A DNA stretch of 64,000 nt, from positions 7,378,501-7,442,500 of the forward strand of contig OX485805.1 of assembly GCA_950295325.1 (NCBI GenBank), read 5' to 3'. Both the position numbers and the translations under genes were made by a program. Position 1 is the stretch's first letter. Every line of letters starts with the position of its first letter. The DNA comes from Polytrichum commune. Lineage: Eukaryota > Streptophyta > Polytrichopsida > Polytrichales > Polytrichaceae. The notes beneath the pieces were generated by a model that saw only the letters and a program-made list of their open reading frames with translations, was not told where the DNA came from and made no database searches. Positions 12,530 to 24,411 of the stretch are shown in pieces.

Positions 12530-14400
12530 AACGTTAGTTGATGCACTTTGAAGTAGCATGTTACTTCACAAAAATATAAAAAGAGTGAAATGTTAGTCTT
12601 AGAAGTACCATGTTGTAAGAGGCTAGGATGTGAGTTGTTATTGTGTTTTTACCTTCGGAAGGATTTGAGTGAATGAGGATAGGTAAGGAGAACTTGGATT
12701 GAGTAGTTAGTGAGTAGGCTAGTACAAATGGATGGAGACAACCAAAGTGACTCAAGAGGCAAGTGCATTCGAATTGGGATGAATGGAGGATCACATGGAG
12801 CGCACAAGTGGACCACCTCATCATGGCCACTTAATGGGGAAGGCCCAAGGAAGAATGCAAGGTGGAGGATAAGCAAATTCTCAAAGCACCAATCAAATCA
12901 CGAGTTAAGCATCGTGGTTTGAATTAAGTGGTGAGCGACGATTTGGGAAAGTAAGGGGAGAAAGTTATGGCGGCGGAAAGCGAAGGAGGCTAAGTTTGGG
13001 TTGAAGCATCCCAAGTTTGGTAAAGTGTGGTAGGTAGAAAGCCAAGGCTAGTTAAATGTTCGAATTAGGATCCTTGTTGATCATTTGAGGGAGGAAGGCT
13101 TAGAAGATAGGATTGGCGCCTACTAAGTAGGAGGAAATCTCAAGGGCTTATCGTGAGCCTTGAGGGTGCTCACCCCCTCAAGCTTACTATATAATCCCTC
13201 ATTCTTCCCTCACTCATCCTCTCTTTCCTTTGTGCTCCAAGGCACCCCACGAGTTATAAGTGTGGGTGTGGGAAGCCATATTGGAGCACATGTGTGTGCT
13301 TAGTTTTTAGTTTGAGAGCCAAGGCTTGTTAGCCTTGAAGAGGGCTTGACCTCTTGGTAGAATTAGTGTTGACGTGAAGGATTTTAAAGTTAATTCATGA
13401 TTCCAATTTGTGGTACTTAAAGTTCATGTTTTGAATACACGTGGTTGCAAGTTCCATGTTTAAGAGTTGAGCACTTGATGTTGTGATGAGTGCAAAAATA
13501 TACTTGTGTGGATTAGTTAGTCTTAGTGAAGTTAGGAAATTCTCTCTCCCCCTCTCCTCTCTAGGATTTTAGGATTTTAGGATTAGAGAAGAATTGTGTG
13601 ATTAGAAAGGGGTTGTTAGTAGAATTAGGGAAATTAGGTAGGAAGATTAGTTAAGGGCTTGAATAATTAGTGAGGTAGTTGGGGATTACAACTACAAAGT
13701 TGTGGGTTCATGAAGGAGCTGGGTTTATGAAGGAGCTGGGTTTGTTTAGTTAGAAGCTAAGAAGCTGGGTTTATGAAGGAGCTGGGTTTATGTAATTAGA
13801 AAGTAAAGAGATGGGTTCATGAAGGAGCTTAGTAGATAGCCTACCTAATTAGCTCATAGACAAGTAGTTAGTTACATTATGCTAGTTAGTGTTATGTGTG
13901 GCTTTCACAAGTAAATGTATTTGAGATTGACTATAGAGAATAGTGTTTTTTTTTACACTTGCATCCTCTCTTTAAAAATAAACCACGTGCACAACTTAAT
14001 GGAGAATGTGGAGCACTCTCGCGATGGCAAGACAAAGGAAGCAAAGACCAAAGGTGCGAGGGAGAGATTGACATAAGTCACATAAGTATTTCTTAATACT
14101 TAAAGGCTTATGTACGGTATGGAGACACCAAGTGAGACCTCTTATAGTAGCGATACGGAATACACAAGTGATAGTTCAAGTGGTAGTATAGAGTCAACGG
14201 CACGGACTCCATTTAGGAGAGGGATATCCTTAAGGGCTTGTGTAGCTAAAGCAGCCGGATGGACGTTAGAAGCAAACAAAGACAAAATAGCACCCGAGCA
14301 TAAGGAGGTTAAAATAACATAGTTAACTTGTGCATTCTCCACATACGTATTGAAATCGTACATTGAGTTGTTAAAAGTGAAATTCCAGTTAAATCCAAGA
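12530..14400. other. 3' flank of the gypsy-type element, no gene recognised
   Basis: Contains a purine-rich run near 12950 that could be a polypurine tract, a TATA-like CTATATAATCCC near 13190 followed by pyrimidine-rich sequence, and repeated short motifs at 13700-13830. This looks like LTR or untranslated retroelement sequence, but no copy of the 5604-8443 region is found here. A 70-codon frame at 14110-14322 is Ser/Thr-rich and unrecognised. Confidence 0.35.
13700..13830 (+). repeat. Short tandem motif GAAGGAGCTGGGTT
   Basis: The motif ATGAAGGAGCTGGGTTTATG and close variants recur about five times in 130 bases, broken by TTAGTTAGAAGCTAAGAAGC-like text. Simple local duplication; no coding sense seen. 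Confidence 0.8.
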
Positions 14401-14409
14401 CCACTTGAA

Positions 14410-15079
14410 GGGTGAACCTTGCACTATGGACTCATCCAAGTCCAAATCCAATACCGCGGAGGAATGTGAGCCCAAACCCACTACTCGGACTACGGACGCT
14501 TAAGGGTGGGGGGTTTGGCCTCACAGACCCCTTCTCCCTTCCGTTCACCGAGGGGTCCCGTTGCTTGAACGGTGGCAACCAAGCCCTCGGAGGTGAATGG
14601 GGGTGAGGGGTGCCACCTCGCATCCCATTTGCTCAAGCTCTTAGAAAGGCTTTTCCATTTCCATTTGGAATTCATTTTTGGTTGGCAAGGGTGGCAACAT
14701 GGCCCCCTTGCCTTAGTTGGCAAAATTCCTTACGCTCGTAGTTGTCACTTTCTTTTCTTTCTTGGCCGCTTTCGGAATTACCCTTGTTTTGCCGCCACTT
14801 GACTTTTGCTTGCTTGATTTGGTTGTTCCTAACTTAACCTACCTAGTAACTAGCCCACTATTTCACGCTTCCGATTCGGGTAAAGGGCATTTCCCTTTTA
14901 CCCTTTCGGTTTCTAATTTTTGTTTGCCCAAGAGTTTAACCCAAGGGTAAAGCTCCTTTAGCCAACCTACCTTAATCTAAACGGTTTGTGCTAAATTTCC
15001 CTATTATTCATCTAAGGGTTTTGCTAAAACACCTCAATTGTGAGCCAAATTGCCTTTGGGGGCAATTTTGACGCTCACA
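14410..15079 (-). mobile_element. LTR-like end in opposite orientation
   Basis: Read on the minus strand this segment starts TGTGAGCGTC at 15079. It runs through purine-rich text and a CTTGCCAACC/GGTGGCAACC-like stretch that resembles, at low identity, the same part of the plus-strand LTR-like region at 5900-6100. It therefore looks like the start of a related LTR facing the other way. Its inner boundary is not defined. It abuts the resumed palindrome array at 15088. Confidence 0.35.
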
Positions 15080-15087
15080 GCCAACAA

Positions 15088-15239
15088 GAGGCCTCGGATC
15101 CGAGGCCTCTTCCTTTACCTCACCTGATTCACTTACCCTAAACATACCATGGCCGATAGCCATAGTCATGTAGACTAGTCATTTACCTTTACAAAAACAA
15201 TAACCCTTGGCCAAATGGAGGCCTCGGATCCGAGGCCTC
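15088..15239. repeat. Satellite-like palindrome array (right part)
   Basis: Two more units with intact palindromes at 15088-15109 and 15218-15239, 130 bp apart, matching the array at 4836-5510. The two halves were one array before the block at 5604-15079 inserted. Text between palindromes is more diverged here (ATGGCCGATAGCCATAGTC in place of the AAGGCCGAGAGC motif). Confidence 0.9.
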
Positions 15240-15302
15240 TTTCCCCCAACCTCTCATTATGCACACTTCTAAACCAACATAGCATGGTCGAGAGCCTGAC
15301 AC

Positions 15303-15840
15303 CTTACCAGAATTTGGAGTATGCCATCCACTGAAGCCCCAATATCCGCGCCACTATCTTCCGAGCTCCCGTCCTCTGTCCGCGTTATTGGAGTGCTCCT
15401 CGAGTCACCGAGGTTTACCTGTGCCTTTCCTCTCCCGCGGCCACGCCCTCACCTCGATGTTTGTTGCCGGCACCTCCTCCGTGGCAGTCCATAAATCTTG
15501 TCTGCCCTACTCAAATGATCATTCTCACGAAGCTGTTGAAGCACTGCGGCACCTAGTCTGAGGCAAACACAAGAATCAAGTACAGGTTTTAGAAACCCAC
15601 CTTCCGGTTCCATCAACCTCGTCCTCCGCACTGTGCTCCTCCGATGCGGGATTGGACTGTGTCCCCACATCTTTCGATGCTCCTCGAGAGTGAGATCATG
15701 GTCCCCGGGACGTTGACGGACCTTCAGATTCATCTACCGTCGACAATGTTGCGTTCTCCCCTGTGTCTTCAAAATAAAAAAACTTTGTTAATTCCATTTG
15801 TCTCGTATCTTTTAGGCGCCACCTTCTTCCTCCCCATTCT
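15303..15840 (-). pseudogene. Probable 5' exons of the ParB-like/methyltransferase gene
   Basis: On the minus strand an ATG near 15837 opens MGRKKVAPKRYETNGINK, a basic start. Further down, frames such as NATLSTVDESEGPSTSRG and RTEDGSSEDSGADIGASVDG are acidic and Ser-rich, with donor-like GTGAGG and GTAAGG and an acceptor-like CACAG between them. This is the look of a disordered N-terminal region. I connect it to the gene at 1622-4737 because it is on the same strand and directly upstream once the inserted block is set aside. At least one in-frame stop is present. Assignment is tentative. Confidence 0.35.
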
Positions 15841-16344
15841 ACTTGTCTTCAATGCCTTAGTGCTACTGAAATACAACTTCCCTCTTTTTTTCCTTCTCTT
15901 GATATGGTTATGCATGTCATGTATCACCCTTCCAGAGCATGTCTACTCCAACACTCCCAAAACCCTCCCTTGAACCGAACACATCTTACGGCACTCGAGA
16001 GTCCATAACTTATGATTCTAAAACAAAGGAGATGAGTATCACAAGATCTTATACAAGTGTTCGCACGAGGGACAGTCCTATATTTAATGCCCAATTGGGT
16101 CTTTGTCATTTGTTTTATTCATGTCTTAAAACGTCAAGTCTATTTCTAGACCTAGTTATGAATCATGCTTTAAGTCGGCGCCAAATAATCATATTTAATT
16201 GCTTGTCGAGTAGAATGTCTACCATGACTTGTACGCTATACTTATATATATCGTGACAGCGTTACCCATCACTTTTAGACTCAAGGGCGGTTGTTTCCAT
16301 ATTGAAAATATTAGTGAAGCTTTCGTTCAGAGTTCATCCATCAT
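15841..16344. other. Spacer between two divergent transposon or host genes
   Basis: No gene seen. It separates the minus-strand 5' exons at 15.3-15.84 kb from the plus-strand MULE frame at 16345, so it may hold the promoters of both. I looked for MULE terminal inverted repeats here against 48.6-49.4 kb and did not find a convincing pair. Confidence 0.3.
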
Positions 16345-17606
16345 GTGGATCATGTCGTTGTCGTTGGCAGTCCATTTGTAATATATAAATGGCCCACAAT
16401 GTTTAGAATCCTCTTTCATATTTTCTTCTTTGTGCAAGTCCTCACTCCCCTCATCATGGCTCATAGTCCTGCTAAAGCAGAGTTCGGGATGGCTGTCCTC
16501 TATGCACATGGAGTGAGAGTCCCACTTACCTTTCGGATGGAAGAGGACGGACTAGCTTACGTGACGTCACAACGTCTGAGTCTTCGGTTTGGCTTCAGAG
16601 AGGACACTATTAGTGTTGAGGATATTTTTGACGATTTGACGTCAAAGCTTATACACACGCTTGGTCGGTTATCGCAGCGAGATGAGAGCAATAATTTGTT
16701 TTGGAGTATTTATCCAGGTAGTTACCGAGTGTATGGCCTCACTGATTCTCAGATGGCTGCATCTACTGAGATCCTCACTCCTCGTTGTTCCTCTACCTGC
16801 ACCATTCAAACTCTTCTGCCACGTGATGTGAAGGTCAAGCTCAAGCCCGGTCTTGACACGCCAATTGTAGAAAACGTTAGAGTTCAATCTGTAATTACAC
16901 TTTCTTCAGATGAAGAGGGCAGTCCCACCAAGCCCCCGCCTCAGGTTATAGTTAGTGGGAATGCTCCTAAAGTATATCCATTGTCGCAAGAGACTGTTAG
17001 CATATTTCCATTGCTAAAACAACTTGCAGGAAGGCCGGGAAAAAAAAATATTCTAAAAAAATTAGATTACTCAGTGATTAGACACGATAGAGTAGAGTAC
17101 CTTCGTGCTGTGTTCGATGGTGTCGTCATATTTGAGTTGCCACCCGCTGGTGACATGGCCGCACGGTCACAAGCCAAGTCAATGCAGGGAATGGACAAGC
17201 GTTACGACGGCCATGTGTGGACGAAGACCATCACCACCAACATCACAAACGACGTTGGTTTGTCCTTCCGTTATTCCACCTGCGTTGGACACCTGCGTTG
17301 CAACAACAAGGAGTGCGAATATCTGAACCGCCGACCTCGCATCTTCCAAGTCAACGAGACAAAGTTTGAAGGTTGTACCCTCCAAGCCTTTGTAGTGGAT
17401 CAATCACCCCCAACTGACTCTACGCTTGTTTGCAAGGTATGTAAAGAACCTCCGGCATGTATTGCCAAATGTGGAGCTAAGATTTATTATGTGGCCGGCA
17501 AAAGCAACTAAACCAGAGCGTGTGTCCACCTAGGAACTCATGATCACCCAGTCAAGGTGGGCGACTACAGAGATACTAAGGCTGAGATCAGTGGCCTAAT
17601 TGAAGA
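16345..17606 (+). pseudogene. MULE transposase, N-terminal part (split by insertion)
   Basis: The open frame 16345-17511 is followed in the same frame, after one stop, by HLGTHDHPVKVGDYRDTKAE. The likely start is the methionine at 16456 (MAHSPAKAEFGMAVLYAHGV). The last 120 residues hold Cys/His pairs (STCVGHLRCNNKECEYLN, CKVCKEPPACIAKCGAKIYY and LGTHDHPV), the FLYWCH/WRKY-like DNA-binding finger that precedes the catalytic core in many Mutator-like transposases. The gene breaks off at 17606, where the CCGGA-rich element begins, and resumes at 46060. Function in the intact family: cut-and-paste transposition in the nucleus. This copy is dead. Confidence 0.8.
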
Positions 17607-18245
17607 TGTGGAAGCCCAATATTCTACGGAAATACGGAAATACGGAAATACGGATCCATTTTCCGTATTTTACCCTGCTCGTATGAGGACAATAGGGTCT
17701 CTTAGGGTAAATTAATTGTACTAGGAAATAGGGCGTTCTAAATCCGCCTCGCACGATAAAAATGATAAAAAGGGGTACTATTCCCGGTCCGACAAATTGG
17801 ACTAGGAGGACCGTTTGATTATGGTCCGGACCGCTGGTCCGGACCAAGTATCGGTTACGCCACGATTACCCAACGGTCCGGAAGTGGAGAGCCGGCTGGT
17901 AACGACGGTTACAACGGACTTGTGGCGGTTGGGGGAAACCGTCGGAAGACGGTTGGCAACCGTTTTCCGTTAAAACGAACGGTAACAGGGGAAGGAAGAG
18001 GGAGGAAGGATATTTAAGGGTCCCTTCCTTCTCCTCCCCACTTTTTCGCAAGAGGAAAATTTGTTGAGAGAACGAGTGGTGAGGTTGTTTTTTCGAGCGG
18101 CCAGTAGTTGGATTGCTAGGACTCCGCAATTTCTAGTTACCGGTAGTTGGCTTGCCGGGACTCCGTAGCAATTAAGCGGAAGAGAGGGAACCCGGAGGGG
18201 AGAGAATTTCCGTAGTTGTGACAGAGGTTGAGAGAAGAAAGGAAA

Positions 18246-19663
18246 ATGCCGGAAGCACGGGAAGAGGATCGGAGGGAACCCATCCCGATTCCGCTCAAAG
18301 CCCTCATCCCTGCAATTCCTAGGGAGGACGGGGAGCTGCAGGAGCTAGCGGAGGATCTCCAGGTTATGGGTTGCGAGGGGTTGCTCGCCAAACCCCGGAA
18401 CCTCTGAGCGGAAGACACCCTCCGGGAATTCAAGTTCGAGAGAGGGAATCAGTGGTTGGGAACTAAAAGGAGGGATCCGGATAGTTGGACTCCGGAAGTC
18501 TGGAATAGGGTTATGGGTTTCCGAGAGGAATTGCAGAGGGATGGGCCGGCCGCCGCGATGGCGTGTTCGCCGGAAAGCTTAGAGGAGACGCGGACCCGAA
18601 GGACGGCTTCCACCCCGGGAACTGCCGGAACCTTAGAGAGCGGAGGGTATTAGAGTTCCTCATGCCCATCCTTAACCCGGACAAGCCTAAGCGGATCAGC
18701 CTTACCATGGCTAACACCCTGTTCGGTGCTATGTCCGGAGTCCGGCCCGTGAATTGGGGGTTGATAATTCACGAGGTAGTATGGCGGGCCCTCCCCAATG
18801 TAAGCCGGAAACCCTCCTTCCTCTCCCCCTTCATTCTGCACCTCTATTAGCACTTTGACTGCATCACGGCCGAGGAGGAGGACATGCTGACTATAGCGGC
18901 AGACGAAGTCACCTACAAGCTCCATCCGGAAGTCGGAGACATGGAGACGGAAACCTCAAGCGACCCCATCATTCCGGAAGCGCCTCCCTCTTCACCCGGA
19001 AGTCCGCCGCCGACCCTCTAGAGACCAACCTCTCCTCCCCTTCATTATCATCCGGAAGCCGGACCCAGCCGGGAGACCACTTGGCGGAACGTGGATCTCG
19101 CCGCTTGGGACTTTCCGGAAAATCCCTTCAAGCAGGTCCAGGAGGGGCTGGAGGATCTGCAGAACCAGTACTTCCGACTGGAACACATCGCCCGGGGAGC
19201 GAACCAAGCCCTGGACGACTGCGGACCCGGAAATATTCTCCGGGAGTTGGCGAAGAGGGCGGACAGGAAGGAGCTCGAGCAAGCCAAGACGGAAAACGCT
19301 CACCGCACCGCGTAGGTACCGGCCATGACTCAGGAGCTTAGTCAGAAGAGCGAGGAAATCCGGAATGACCACGCGGAGCAGGCAGTGGTCTTCAGCCGGA
19401 TCCGGGAGCTGGTGGGGCATCCGGCAGAGATTGTCAACAAGGCGCATCTCTACGACCGGATGATGGAGTCCGGAGAACCGGCTTCCGCTAGGCAGGCCCT
19501 CCCCATCCTTGTGAAATACTCACAGACGATGAAGGATCTCCTGGCGGAGATCCAGAAGGTGGTTCCGCCAAGCGGAACACCCCGGCGGGTACTCTATCCG
19601 GGTCCGCCTGGGTCACTAACCGGAACCCTCTACGAGGTAGTTGGTGAAGTCGCCCTGGTCTAG
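18246..19663 (+). mobile_element. Coding-like region of the CCGGA-rich element
   Basis: Open stretches in plus-strand frames encode charged, helix-prone protein. Recognisable blocks include DGELQELAEDLQVMGCEGLL, PILNPDKPKRISLTMANTLF with SGVRPVNWGLIIHEVVWRAL after it, and a coiled-coil-like section with ENPFKQVQEGLEDLQNQYFR. A low-complexity Ser/Pro/Arg region follows at 21129-21300 and 27362-27802. I do not recognise the family. The layout (structured head, coiled coil, basic disordered tail) would suit a gag-like or other nucleic-acid-packaging protein, but that is a guess. The frame is broken in several places. Confidence 0.4.
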
Positions 19664-19683
19664 AATCCGCCAACGGCTGCAGG

Positions 19684-21123
19684 TGTGAGGTAAAGTAGGC
19701 AACCCCCTTGGTTTCCAAGCCAAAGGGTTGAGTCGTGCTTACTTTTCGTTCACAAATACATTTTATAAGATTCGAAAGTCTTTTTGAGAGAAAAGATAAT
19801 AGTTAGCCTCTTAAGTATCCGATTAGTCCAACTTAAGCTTAGTTACCTTGGAATAGGCAACCTAGACCCTTTTAATGTAGCTAAACTACTAAAAATCAAT
19901 GCAAAGAATACCAAATGCTAATAAAACTTCTAACTAATCAAAAAGGAATATGAAGAAAGAAGAAATACATGAGCTGCCTCACGGAAACCCTCATAACTTT
20001 TGGACAGAGTTTTAGTTTTACGCAAGATTAGGATGCAAGGATAGATAACTTCAAGTCCTACCTAGAAATATAAAACTTGTAGAAAATGGCCCAACCAGCT
20101 AACCGGGGTGAAGCTTCAAAGTCAGCAGTGCTACATCAGGAGCTGTCTCACGGAAACACTTATAACTTCTAGACAGAATTTTAGATGTGCATGAAACTAA
20201 TTTTGTTGGAAAGACAATTTTATTATCTATCTATGCATATAAAATAAATTGAAATCAGATTTATTGGTAAGACGTGGCAATCCTCTAAAGTACGCTGTCC
20301 TATATGATTCAAGTTGCTAACTAATTTTCATTCTATATAAACTAAGGTTGCTTCACTAACAAGTAAAGAAGAGGTGAGGAATGTGAATGTCATACAAAGA
20401 GGAAAATACTAATAAAACTATAAGAGAATATTTTATTTGAAAGATAGAAACACTTACTCCTTCTCAAGGAGTACAACCACTCCCCCTACTAACTACTAAC
20501 TACTAACTACTAATAGAAGTCGGGGACACCTAAGTTGGCGAGATAGATACTAAGCGTCGAGAAGGTTGAGGCTCGAAGGGCCCGAGACCGATGAAGTGGA
20601 ATAGTGGTAATGCTTGATGGAGTTTCGATGCCTCTTAAATAGGTGGTCGAGGTAGACACTCCGTGGTATTCCGTCTTGCCACGTCTACCCTCGCATTGGA
20701 TCCGTTTAGGCTTTGTTGATCTTTCGCATTGGATCCGCTTAGATCCATTTTGACTTAGTAGTGCCCAAAGACACTTGTCAACTTGGATCTTCTCTCGTCG
20801 AAGCGAATCGGCTTGGTCAAACGTGCATCCATCTAGTCCACGTTGTTTTGCTCCACTCCTTTAACCCGTTGTCGCGTAGTCACTTTGGATTTAGCCCTTA
20901 GCTAAGTCAATCTTAGCCTTACCAACCACTTAAATCTTGCCCTAGCTAAGTCAATCCTCACATAGTCCTATAATATTCCGTTAATGCTTGTCCTATTAGG
21001 ATTTACTTACTAGGCTAGTTTCTAACTCCCAACTTACCTAACCGACCTCATATTTACTATCTAAAGTCTATTTACCACTTATATTAGGTTAATTCGATAA
21101 AGGAATCAAAATAAACCTTCACA
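19684..21123 (-). mobile_element. Solo LTR, second gypsy-type family
   Basis: Starts TGTGAGGTAAAG, ends CCTTCACA, 1440 bp, with a perfect 5-bp target duplication GCAGG at 19679-19683 and 21124-21128. No coding content and no internal region, so it is a solo LTR. A TATA-like TATTTAAGAGG is found on the minus strand near 20640, which is why minus is preferred. It contains CTACTAACTACTAACTACTA microrepeats near 20495. It interrupts the CCGGA-rich element. Confidence 0.9.
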
Positions 21124-21720
21124 GCAGGACCCAGCCAGCAAGGAGGCGGCTCTCGGCCTGCCGGTTCCGGAAGAGCTCCGGAAAGGATCCGCTCTCCCTA
21201 AGTGAGGCGGAAGAGCACCGGGTCTGTTAGATCCGGACGAGGCCGGACCCCTGTTCCGCGGACCTCGGATCGGTCCCGGACTCCGGACAGAGCTCGGACC
21301 CAGTGTTCAAGATTGAAGTCTTCAATGCCCTTCAAACGCGATTTGGCCCTTCAAAATATACCTCTCTCAAAACAGCCCTTCAAAATGCAACCCCAAACTC
21401 AAAATGAAAACTTCACTTGACGTCCTCAAAATTTTTACACCCGTCAACACTGTAGCGCTACAGTGACGAGGAGGTCGCTACAGTGACAACCTCAACACCT
21501 AGCAAATGATTCATTCAACATCGATCTGACTTGGAATTCAACTTTTTAGGTCTTGCAAAAGATTGGAATCCAACCCTTTCTTTGGTAAGCATTGAGTCAG
21601 TGTTGTAGTGTGATGTGATTCAATCAATGTGAAATCAGTGCTGATTTGGGTCTACAAATTTAAAGGTTTGTGATGTAATTCACAGGCTAATCACGAATGA
21701 ATGTTTTTTGTGGGGTGAAG

Positions 21721-21847
21721 GCCAGCACACTGGTAGTGGTGGAGCATGATGGTGGGGTTCTGAAAGGATCATCAATTAGTGCAATTGCAGCTGCGAGTGC
21801 ATTAGGGGAAGGAAGCACAGTCCAAGCTCCATCCAGCTATTGATAAG
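21721..21847 (+). pseudogene. Captured exon resembling electron-transfer-flavoprotein alpha
   Basis: The frame starting at 21721 reads ASTLVVVEHDGGVLKGSSIS and then AIAAASALGEGSTV before a stop. The pattern STLV-x-x-EH-x-x-G-x-LK-x-SS-x-SA with Ala-rich helix is that of the first strand and helix of ETF-alpha, the mitochondrial electron-transfer flavoprotein subunit. A GTACTG follows soon after. Only one exon-sized piece is visible, so no function is expected. The match is from memory of the family; other flavoproteins of the same fold are possible. Confidence 0.5.
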
Positions 21848-22804
21848 GTACTGATTCAGGCTTTGAAATGTTGTTGTTTACAATTATAGCTCTGGCTCCT
21901 TAAGGATTTACACCACTTTTGAGGTTGAGCTTCTTAGGTTATACACTACTTTTAAGGGTGAGAGTGAAATCTGTTGCATCTTTTAAGCATGAGCTTCTTA
22001 GGTTAAACACCACTTCTAAGGGTGAGAGTAAAGTCTGTTGCATTCTTGTGCCAGAGACCGGTTTCGTCATCTTATTGTGAATGCAACCGATCAAATTGAT
22101 GAATTAGGTTATTATTTAGATATCTAATATAGCATGTCCTTCATAGGTCGGCTATGCATCTCTTGTGTGGATGGACTAGTGAAGTATATGCATGCATGTC
22201 ATTTTGTGGTTGGATGCATGTGAATTTTAGCCAGTCATGGAGATGTATAAGTTAGGGTTGCAAACTCAGTTTGAGTGGCTCTTGGCAGTGATGAGGAGGT
22301 GGTCCGATCAGACCAGAGGTAGGTGAGATATTACAGTGGATGTGGACTAGAAAAAGCTCGGCAGTTCATGATGTTGCTTTGCCCACTAAATGTGCCTCGT
22401 GAAGAAGATTCAGGGGGTTGTGTTATGTGTGTTAGGGTTTTGGGTAATATATTCAAGAAAATTTTGGACTTATGTTGAACTCAAGAAAATGGGTGTCAAA
22501 AAGGAAACATGACGTTGTCATTGTTTGAGATGGTAGGAAAACTTGAGTGAAGTTACGAGTGATATTTCTGTAGTTTGTGTTTTGTTCTGACATGAAACCG
22601 CTTTGCCATGTACTTTGCTATGTTACTTCAGATGAAAAATTATTCCAAATTTGTGTCTGTTAATGCTCTTTGACAGGAAGAGTTTCAGCTTGCCCTCTTC
22701 AAATGTCCCTCAAGTGTCTTGTTTTTGGCCCTTTAAATGTTTTCCTATGCTCGGGTTTATTCCACCTTTGACCCAAAAACAAATATGTATCGTTGGCTTG
22801 GCAG

Positions 22805-23113
22805 GTTTTTGATTTGTTTGATGTGAAGCAAAATGGAGTGATTGAGTTTGGAGAATTTGTGCGTTCTCTCAGTGTCTTTCATCCTCATGTTGATTTGGAA
22901 GACAAGATACAATGTAAGCCTCTTCACATTCTTTCTAAAGTTTCTATGGTTTACAATGCAATCCTCTGGTTGTAAAGAGTCACGTGATGATAGTATGCAA
23001 GTTAGACCAAACTTGTACTCACTAGCACTGAATAATGAATTTTTCTTCTGATGGATACAATCGCATTTCACCTCTACAACCTGCGAAAAACTGGCTACAT
23101 TGAACGAGATGAG
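22805..23113 (+). pseudogene. CBL: Captured exons of a calcineurin B-like (CBL) calcium sensor
   Basis: Exon one (22805-22913) follows GGCAG and ends at GTAAGC. It encodes [20 protein letters not shown] and then [16 protein letters not shown], which includes the EF-hand loop [12 protein letters not shown]. Exon two (about 23058-23113) encodes IAFHLYNLRKTGYIERDE and ends at GTACCT. Both match the central EF-hand region of plant CBL proteins (FAFRLYDLR, TGYIERE), which bind calcium and CIPK kinases. The acceptor of the second piece looks worn. Flanking CBL exons are absent, so this is a transposon-carried fragment and not a gene. It does show that the host is a plant. Confidence 0.85.
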
Positions 23114-23341
23114 GTACCTTCACTACCCTACAAAATTGATCTCACAATGGATCGTTACCTGTTAGACCACCATCTTTCTTTCTCCAAGTTATTTCCTGCA
23201 CTTTATTTTTGCTTTTGTGTGGGTGGAACTTTTCATGTGAACTTTGCAGAGTGGGGGAGTGACTTACATCAGAAGCAATTACAGTTGTAACTTGCCGATC
23301 AACATCAATGCTTCTGATGAAAAACACACGGTTCTTATCAG

Positions 23342-23429
23342 GTACACGTTGGCATGGGGGGTGCAGAGCACATTCTGAAAGAGATTTTACCTTGTGGCTG
23401 CGAGGTGCCATCTTCATTTGAGACGATTG
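23342..23429 (+). pseudogene. TRM5: Captured exon of TRM5 (tRNA m1G37 methyltransferase)
   Basis: Between a TATCAG acceptor and a GTAAGT donor the frame reads [18 protein letters not shown] and then FETIG. This is the hallmark ILP[19 protein letters not shown] segment of eukaryotic TRM5, which methylates guanine 37 of tRNAs. The exon stops exactly at the donor after FETIG. A single exon, so no activity is expected. Its origin differs from the CBL and ETF-like pieces on either side. Confidence 0.75.
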
Positions 23430-24001
23430 GTAAGTCATGTGGAGTGAATACATTACTCACTTGAAGTCCACTCTTGGATACGTATCTGAGACTACATGTT
23501 TATTATACAAAGGTTGTTTACTGTAGGATGTGCTCACATATTTGCTCTTAGAGATCCATAGTACATACTTGAGACTTGAGGTTATGGTTATAAAAAAGAA
23601 AGAGATTCTTGGGTGTTTTTGGGTATCTGTCTTTATAATGAATAGATTGAGGATCAATTATGTGGGCCAAAATGACCTCAGGACTCTATATTTTGTAGTG
23701 TTAACAGGCTTTCTCTTGTGTCATTCGAAGAGGACAAGTAAAGGATGTTTGGAACATGAACTTTCTGCATGCCTCCCCTTTTTGAATGAGCAGAAATATT
23801 ATTATTGTCCATTTTCTTTGAAGCCAATTGTGTTCATTGTTTGTTGCAATGCCAATGTTTGCAGAAGAATCCAAAACTGAAGACGGTGGTGAGCAATCAA
23901 TGATATTGTGTGTCACTACAGCTTAGAGTTAGATTATTGATTGACTAGAGGCAGTAGGTAGTCTTGAAAGCTTAGGTTTCACTGATGAGGGGAGATTTTG
24001 G

Positions 24002-24411
24002 CACGGGGAGGTCACTTCATTGTCAAGTTGACACCACGTGCGGACAAAGTTTGCTACCCCTATATTACATGCCATATATAATTTTAAAATTTATGATATT
24101 TTTTCTACATATACATAACCATTGATAGTATCTTTTGTATACTCTTTTGAAATTTTTAGTCATCTTAAATTTTTTTAGTAATTTTTTTAGTTCAATTATG
24201 TGTCATTCTAGTTAGAAATGGTATGTTTTATGAAAAAAACAAATCATCAAATTTAGTTACCACTTTTAACTATGTCATAGGTACTGTGTATATCTACTCA
24301 TGAAAAAAATTTGATAACATTTTGACCCATTTTGGTGGTGCAACTTACCAAAAGAAGATTTTTTTTGGTCGCACGTGGTGTTCAACTTGACAATGGAGTG
24401 ATCTACCCGTG
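24002..24411. mobile_element. MITE with 50-bp inverted repeats inside the hAT
   Basis: Left end CACGGGGAGGTCACTTCATT and right end (reverse complement) CACGGGTAGATCACTCCATT. The repeats continue through a shared CAAGTTGA and CACCACGTGCG for about 50 bp. It is flanked by an 8-bp duplication GATTTTGG (23994-24001 and 24412-24419). The 410-bp interior is AT-rich and non-coding. The 8-bp duplication points to mobilisation by a hAT-type transposase. Part of it recurs at 53370-53604. Confidence 0.9.

Noticed and set aside
19684-21123. Considered an intact LTR element
   Set aside because: No coding content and no internal primer site or polypurine tract; the single TG...CA unit with one duplication is a solo LTR.
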